Below the pieces are notes generated by a model that did not search any database, was not told the origin of the DNA, and worked only from the letters and a program-made list of their open reading frames with translations. A stretch of DNA of 64,000 nucleotides, taken from contig VGSF01000001.1 of NCBI GenBank assembly GCA_016875165.1, positions 1-64,000 of the forward strand, written 5' to 3'. Below, in pieces: positions 60,658 through 64,000 of the stretch (positions are counted from its first letter, which is position 1; every line of letters begins with the position of its first letter). The translations under genes were made by a program, and so were the position numbers. The stretch is from Deltaproteobacteria bacterium (GTDB lineage: Bacteria > Desulfobacterota > SM23-61).

Positions 60658-60970
60658 CGACTCTCCTTTTAACTGGATTGTATAGGAATTTGCTTTTTTA
60701 TCCCCCTCCCCCTCCCGCCAGGGGAGGGGAGATACTGGGGGATCCAAAATTCCCTCCCCCTGGATGGGGGAGGGTTAGGGTGGGGGTGTTAATAACTGGA
60801 AACTTCGTATCAATTTGACTCTTTGAAAAAGTCAGTTTTCTCCCTCTTTTTGAAAAGGTAGACAGGTGGCACAGGCCTCTGGCCTGTGTCTTGGTTTTAA
60901 CCTTTCCAGAGATACAGGCTGGAAGCCTGTGCTACCCGATTTTCTTTTTGAGGTTCAAAGAACTAAAGTG
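60658..60970. other. Intergenic region with repeats
   Basis: A CCTCCCCCTCCC-type repeat lies at about 60703-60785, and single REP-like palindromes (AGGCCTCTGGCCTGTG and ACAGGCTGGAAGCCTGTGC) lie at about 60866-60935, matching the arrays near the RAYT gene. No gene is supported. Confidence 0.6.
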
Positions 60971-63622
60971 TTACGAAACTTCAATTTCCAGATCGGCTGA
61001 GTACTCGGCTCCAGCAAGGACGGGCAGGCTTTCAATCTGCAATTCAACCTGAGATTTTGGAAATCTTCCACTTTTTGAAATGGTAATTTCAACCATCAAG
61101 TCACCTTGACCACTCAGGGATCCCCTTATCCCTGGGGGCAATGTGCTAAGATCCCCGATGTTGCTCTTCTGAAAGAAGATCTTATAGCTCACCTTGGTTA
61201 TCACTGCCCCTTCACGTTGCTGAAGGCGATGGGCTGTTTCCTGCCGCAGACTGCCAATGCTTGTCTGGGGCGGTATTGCCAGAGAAATATTTTCTCTTTT
61301 TGAACAGATGCAAGGTTTTTCTCCGCACTTTGGGCAGACAATCTCCGGCGGTGGGACACAATGACAGGGAAGCCGGCCACATGCCGGACAGGTCTCTGGT
61401 AATACCGGAGGACACACGCATGGTTTCTTTCCACATTTTGGGCAAACCTCTTTAGTTGGGGGTTCTTCAAAGGGAGGTGTTATTTTGGCGTTGGGAAGTT
61501 CGCTTTCGCTTAGATTGGGATTTTTATGGCAGAAATTCCCCAAATTGTGCTGAATGCCGATAAGCCCTTCTTTGCAAAGCTCCCGGATGCCTTTCGAAAC
61601 TGCGGTCACGATTACCGGGACAGGGAAACCAAGGGTAGCTCTGTACTCGGCATCAACCTCTTTGACAAGGCGGTCTTGGATCTCCGTAAGCCTTCCTTCC
61701 ATATGTTCCTTGAATGTAAGCGTTGGGAAATAGTCCTGATTCAGCTTTTCAAGTACCTTATCTTTCGAGAAGTCCGCCGGGAGGGGTTCCAGCTCTATTT
61801 GGTCTTCGGTTGTTGTGGAGCCATACTTCTGCCAGCTTACAAAAACAAGCCCTGCCTTCTTTATCCTGTCTATGACATTACTTTGATCCCCTTTGGCAAT
61901 ACGCTCATAATCAGCCTGACGTGCGGTCTTTTTGGTGCTTCCTGCAAGATCTTTGGCTGCCAGAACTCGTTTAGCCCATTTAAGAAGGTCTTTATCGGTC
62001 GAAAGTTGAAATGCGTCATCTTTTGGCTCCAGCAGTAGAATAAGATTACGGTAATCCATTCCATGATAGATAATATGTCGTTCTTCCTGTGTTAATCTTC
62101 TTCCTGTGAGAACATAGCGGGGACGGATTTTATCAAATTGCTTCAGTGATTCCTGAACCTGCTGGATCGAAACGAAGACCGTGGTGTTTTCAGACACTTT
62201 AAAGATATCGGTTTTTAGAATGTCGAAGAGTTTTTCCCTGGCCTGGTCATCTGAATATTGAAGGGACTTAAATTCCACTTTGGCTTCTGAATTCTCTTCC
62301 AGATCAAAATAATACCGGTTTTCCTGGTGATGGAAGTAGGAAGCATACTTCTGAAAGCCCATTAATGTCTGTTCAAAAGCATTAATATCGAGAGATGGTG
62401 AAAGAATATCCATAATCAACTTTTCCCGTGAAGCGCCGATATCGCTTCCCCTTCCGGTCAGGGTATAGAGAAGGACGGCCGATGCAAATTGAATGGATAG
62501 GGGCGCCTTCGGAATCAATTCATCCATATTCTCACTGGCCCGATTGATTAAGTCTCCACTCGGGTCCAGGTCCTTGAGCATTATTGTAGTAGCCTTGTCT
62601 TTGAGAGAGGCGTCAGCGGGGGTAATGATATCACCTGCAGTATGCGTCAGCCGGACCATGTTCCCGAGAAAGGATAAAGCTCCACGGACATTTTGAAAAC
62701 CACCCCGTGCGGGAATCTTTTTAAGAATAATATCCATGAGGGAGGGAGAAAAGGGATAGGTATCCTGAAACCGCTTTTTATGCTCTTCCTTATCATGGGG
62801 GGTATGCTTATCCCAGAGTTGGACATAACTCTCTATGACAGGGGAGATAAGATTTCGGTCAAAATCCCTGTAATTTTCAAACAGCCGATGTAAGATAACG
62901 TTGCTTTGGTCTTTCACATTATCGAATTGGACCACGCAACGGGGAACACGTTTTAAAGTGCTCCCGGGTTCTTCCTTGTCGCTGTAGATGCTTGCAAAAA
63001 GGGTTACCTGCTTCGAACGGTTGCTGAATTCGGAAAGGACCTGAAGGAAGGCTATATTTTGAGCCCGAAGGGCTGAGTCGCTGATGACTTTGATACCTTG
63101 TTCCAACTCGTCAAATATCAGAATAATCTCCCTATCCCCCAGTGCCTTCTGAAAATCAGTTAGTTTGGGATGAGTCTTTCCTTTTGGGGGCTGCTTTCCA
63201 AGGGATTCGAAAATCATACCCCAGATGGAATCGTACGGGTCATCAGTAAATTTATTTATTATTACAATCATGTCATCAGAGACTTTACAGATTAGACCAT
63301 TCCCTTTTAACCATTCTTGTCCGATTTTCTTATGTTTAAATAAATTGTAGATCGTTAAAAGAAGGTGAGACTTACCACTTCCCTTCAATCCCTCAAAGAG
63401 AAAAAGACCCGCCACTTCCTTGTCGGAAGAAAACCTCAGATTGATCTGTTCCAGCACCTTGATGAGGTCGTTTGTGGGATAGGTAAGAGTTAAAAAATCT
63501 CGTGGCCGGGCCTCAAGTTTAGTTTTCGAATCATCCTTAAGGTTTGCCAGGTCAACAATTCCCTCAACCCCTTCTTCAGAGATAACTTCAGGCCGTGGCT
63601 TTAAATAGGATGAATAACTCAT
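60971..63622 (-). CDS. BrxC/PglY (DUF499-like) P-loop ATPase with cysteine module
   Basis: The 883-residue protein has an N-terminal ATPase: LKPRPEVISEEGVEGIVDL, FLFEGLKGSGKSHLLLTIYNLF (Walker A, residues 74-95) and REIILIFDELEQGIKV (Walker B, residues 164-179). The rest is mostly helical. Near residues 727-774 three CPxCGxxPCxC repeats form a compact cysteine module, followed by an Ig-like beta tail. I chose ATG 63622 because GAAGGAG precedes it; an ATG at 63682 is poorer. BrxC/PglY-type ATPases power BREX-like systems. It is the first gene of the operon. Confidence 0.82.
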   Translation of the reverse strand: MSYSSYLKPRPEVISEEGVEGIVDLANLKDDSKTKLEARPRDFLTLTYPTNDLIKVLEQINLRFSSDKEVAGLFLFEGLKGSGKSHLLLTIYNLFKHKKIGQEWLKGNGLICKVSDDMIVIINKFTDDPYDSIWGMIFESLGKQPPKGKTHPKLTDFQKALGDREIILIFDELEQGIKVISDSALRAQNIAFLQVLSEFSNRSKQVTLFASIYSDKEEPGSTLKRVPRCVVQFDNVKDQSNVILHRLFENYRDFDRNLISPVIESYVQLWDKHTPHDKEEHKKRFQDTYPFSPSLMDIILKKIPARGGFQNVRGALSFLGNMVRLTHTAGDIITPADASLKDKATTIMLKDLDPSGDLINRASENMDELIPKAPLSIQFASAVLLYTLTGRGSDIGASREKLIMDILSPSLDINAFEQTLMGFQKYASYFHHQENRYYFDLEENSEAKVEFKSLQYSDDQAREKLFDILKTDIFKVSENTTVFVSIQQVQESLKQFDKIRPRYVLTGRRLTQEERHIIYHGMDYRNLILLLEPKDDAFQLSTDKDLLKWAKRVLAAKDLAGSTKKTARQADYERIAKGDQSNVIDRIKKAGLVFVSWQKYGSTTTEDQIELEPLPADFSKDKVLEKLNQDYFPTLTFKEHMEGRLTEIQDRLVKEVDAEYRATLGFPVPVIVTAVSKGIRELCKEGLIGIQHNLGNFCHKNPNLSESELPNAKITPPFEEPPTKEVCPKCGKKPCVCPPVLPETCPACGRLPCHCVPPPEIVCPKCGEKPCICSKRENISLAIPPQTSIGSLRQETAHRLQQREGAVITKVSYKIFFQKSNIGDLSTLPPGIRGSLSGQGDLMVEITISKSGRFPKSQVELQIESLPVLAGAEYSADLEIEVS

Positions 63623-63681
63623 TTGAGGACTCCTTCTCGCATGGTTAAAAAAGACGGATTTCACCCCCGGAAGTTGGCCCA

Positions 63682-63710
63682 TTTATACCAAAAATTTTAT
63701 TTTATAGCAA
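63682..63710 (-). promoter_or_regulatory. Promoter of the defence operon
   Basis: On the minus strand TTGCTA (63710-63705) is followed by a 17-base AT-rich spacer and TATAAA (63687-63682), about 60 bases upstream of the BrxC-like ATG. Confidence 0.6.
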
Positions 63711-63882
63711 TTTCCTGGAATTCTTCTATTTTTTTGGTCGACTCTCATATTTCCGATTTTTATCCGGCCCCTTCCGGGTCGGACCCGGCCAACTCATTAG
63801 CCCACTTAACTTAAGGTCTCTTCTCTTAAATCAATTCTCTTCTTTTCCTTTTACGCCGAATTGTGAGGGGGTTGCGCCAGGA

Positions 63883-64000
63883 TTAACCTGCATCCCGCCG
63901 GGCTCCCGGCCAGACCACCCGGACAGCCCGCTGCAGGGCGTTCCGGAACGGATCAATGCTCATCAGGATGGAGGAGAGCGTCACTAACCAGAGAACAAGG
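63883..64000 (-). CDS. Partial C-terminus of an unidentified membrane-like protein
   Basis: The last 118 bases read on the minus strand as LVLWLVTLSSILMSIDPFRNALQRAVRVVWPGARRDAG ending in TAA. A hydrophobic start followed by a basic tail suggests the last transmembrane helix of a membrane protein. The gene continues beyond the window, and the family cannot be named. It is in the same direction as the defence operon, which starts 261 bases later. Confidence 0.5.
   Translation of the reverse strand, partial: LVLWLVTLSSILMSIDPFRNALQRAVRVVWPGARRDAG

Noticed and set aside
63760-63800. Hairpin CCGGGTC...GACCCGG as a terminator
   Set aside because: The stem is good but no T run follows on the minus strand, so I cannot call it a terminator.

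Overview
The window looks like a chromosome segment of an anaerobic, Desulfobacterota (deltaproteobacterium)-like organism. This is inferred from gene content: CoA-dependent catabolism, a 4-hydroxybutyryl-CoA dehydratase-like [4Fe-4S] flavoenzyme, BcrAD/HgdC-type dehydratase activase modules, DUF362 proteins and a TAXI-TRAP transporter. No rRNA, tRNA or CRISPR array was seen, so taxonomy is tentative.

0.1-2.6 kb: two back-to-back MITE-like repeats, then alpha/beta hydrolase, hotdog thioesterase and TVP38/DedA-like membrane protein genes on the + strand. 2.7-23.3 kb: a long minus-strand catabolic block. In transcription order it is tetR, amidohydrolase, AbfD-like dehydratase, SDR, two acyl-CoA ligases, beta-hydroxyacid dehydrogenase, old-yellow-enzyme/FadH-like reductase, a dimeric-barrel protein, a Liv-type binding protein, RidA, DUF362, livH-livM-livG-livF, a CaiB-type CoA transferase, an aminotransferase remnant and a DUF6282 hydrolase. 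Together they read as uptake, CoA activation, dehydration/reduction and hydrolysis of an unidentified organic acid. 23.7-28.9 kb: a second DUF362 gene, two tiny genes, and a TAXI binding protein / lipoprotein / fused TRAP permease operon.

29-42.3 kb: an accessory region with many toxin-antitoxin loci (three PIN toxins, MazEF, two DUF433/DUF5615 pairs, HigA, XRE/ImmA). Several are broken by single in-frame stops. It also holds a duplicated segment (mazF end, vapBC, CYTH cyclase), repeats, a truncated transposase, a broken phosphatase and a DUF4143 ATPase. 42.5-49.7 kb: a soluble PAS histidine kinase, a 1418-residue dehydratase activase fusion flanked by a 133-bp inverted repeat, and an exported PIMT-like methyltransferase.

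49.9-63.6 kb: a minus-strand defence island. In transcription order it is a BrxC/PglY (DUF499-like) ATPase, a small PglZ-domain protein, a Fic protein, a DUF1156 DNA methylase and an unknown 140-residue protein. A RAYT transposase with palindromic REP arrays follows, then an SNF2 helicase, a methylase remnant and a HEPN/MNT pair. The core (BrxC-like, PglZ, DUF1156 methylase, SNF2 helicase) resembles BREX type 3, but the embedded Fic gene, the unknown 140-residue protein and the lack of recognisable BrxA/BrxF in the window are unusual. This is the best candidate for an under-described system. The last 118 bases hold the end of another minus-strand gene.
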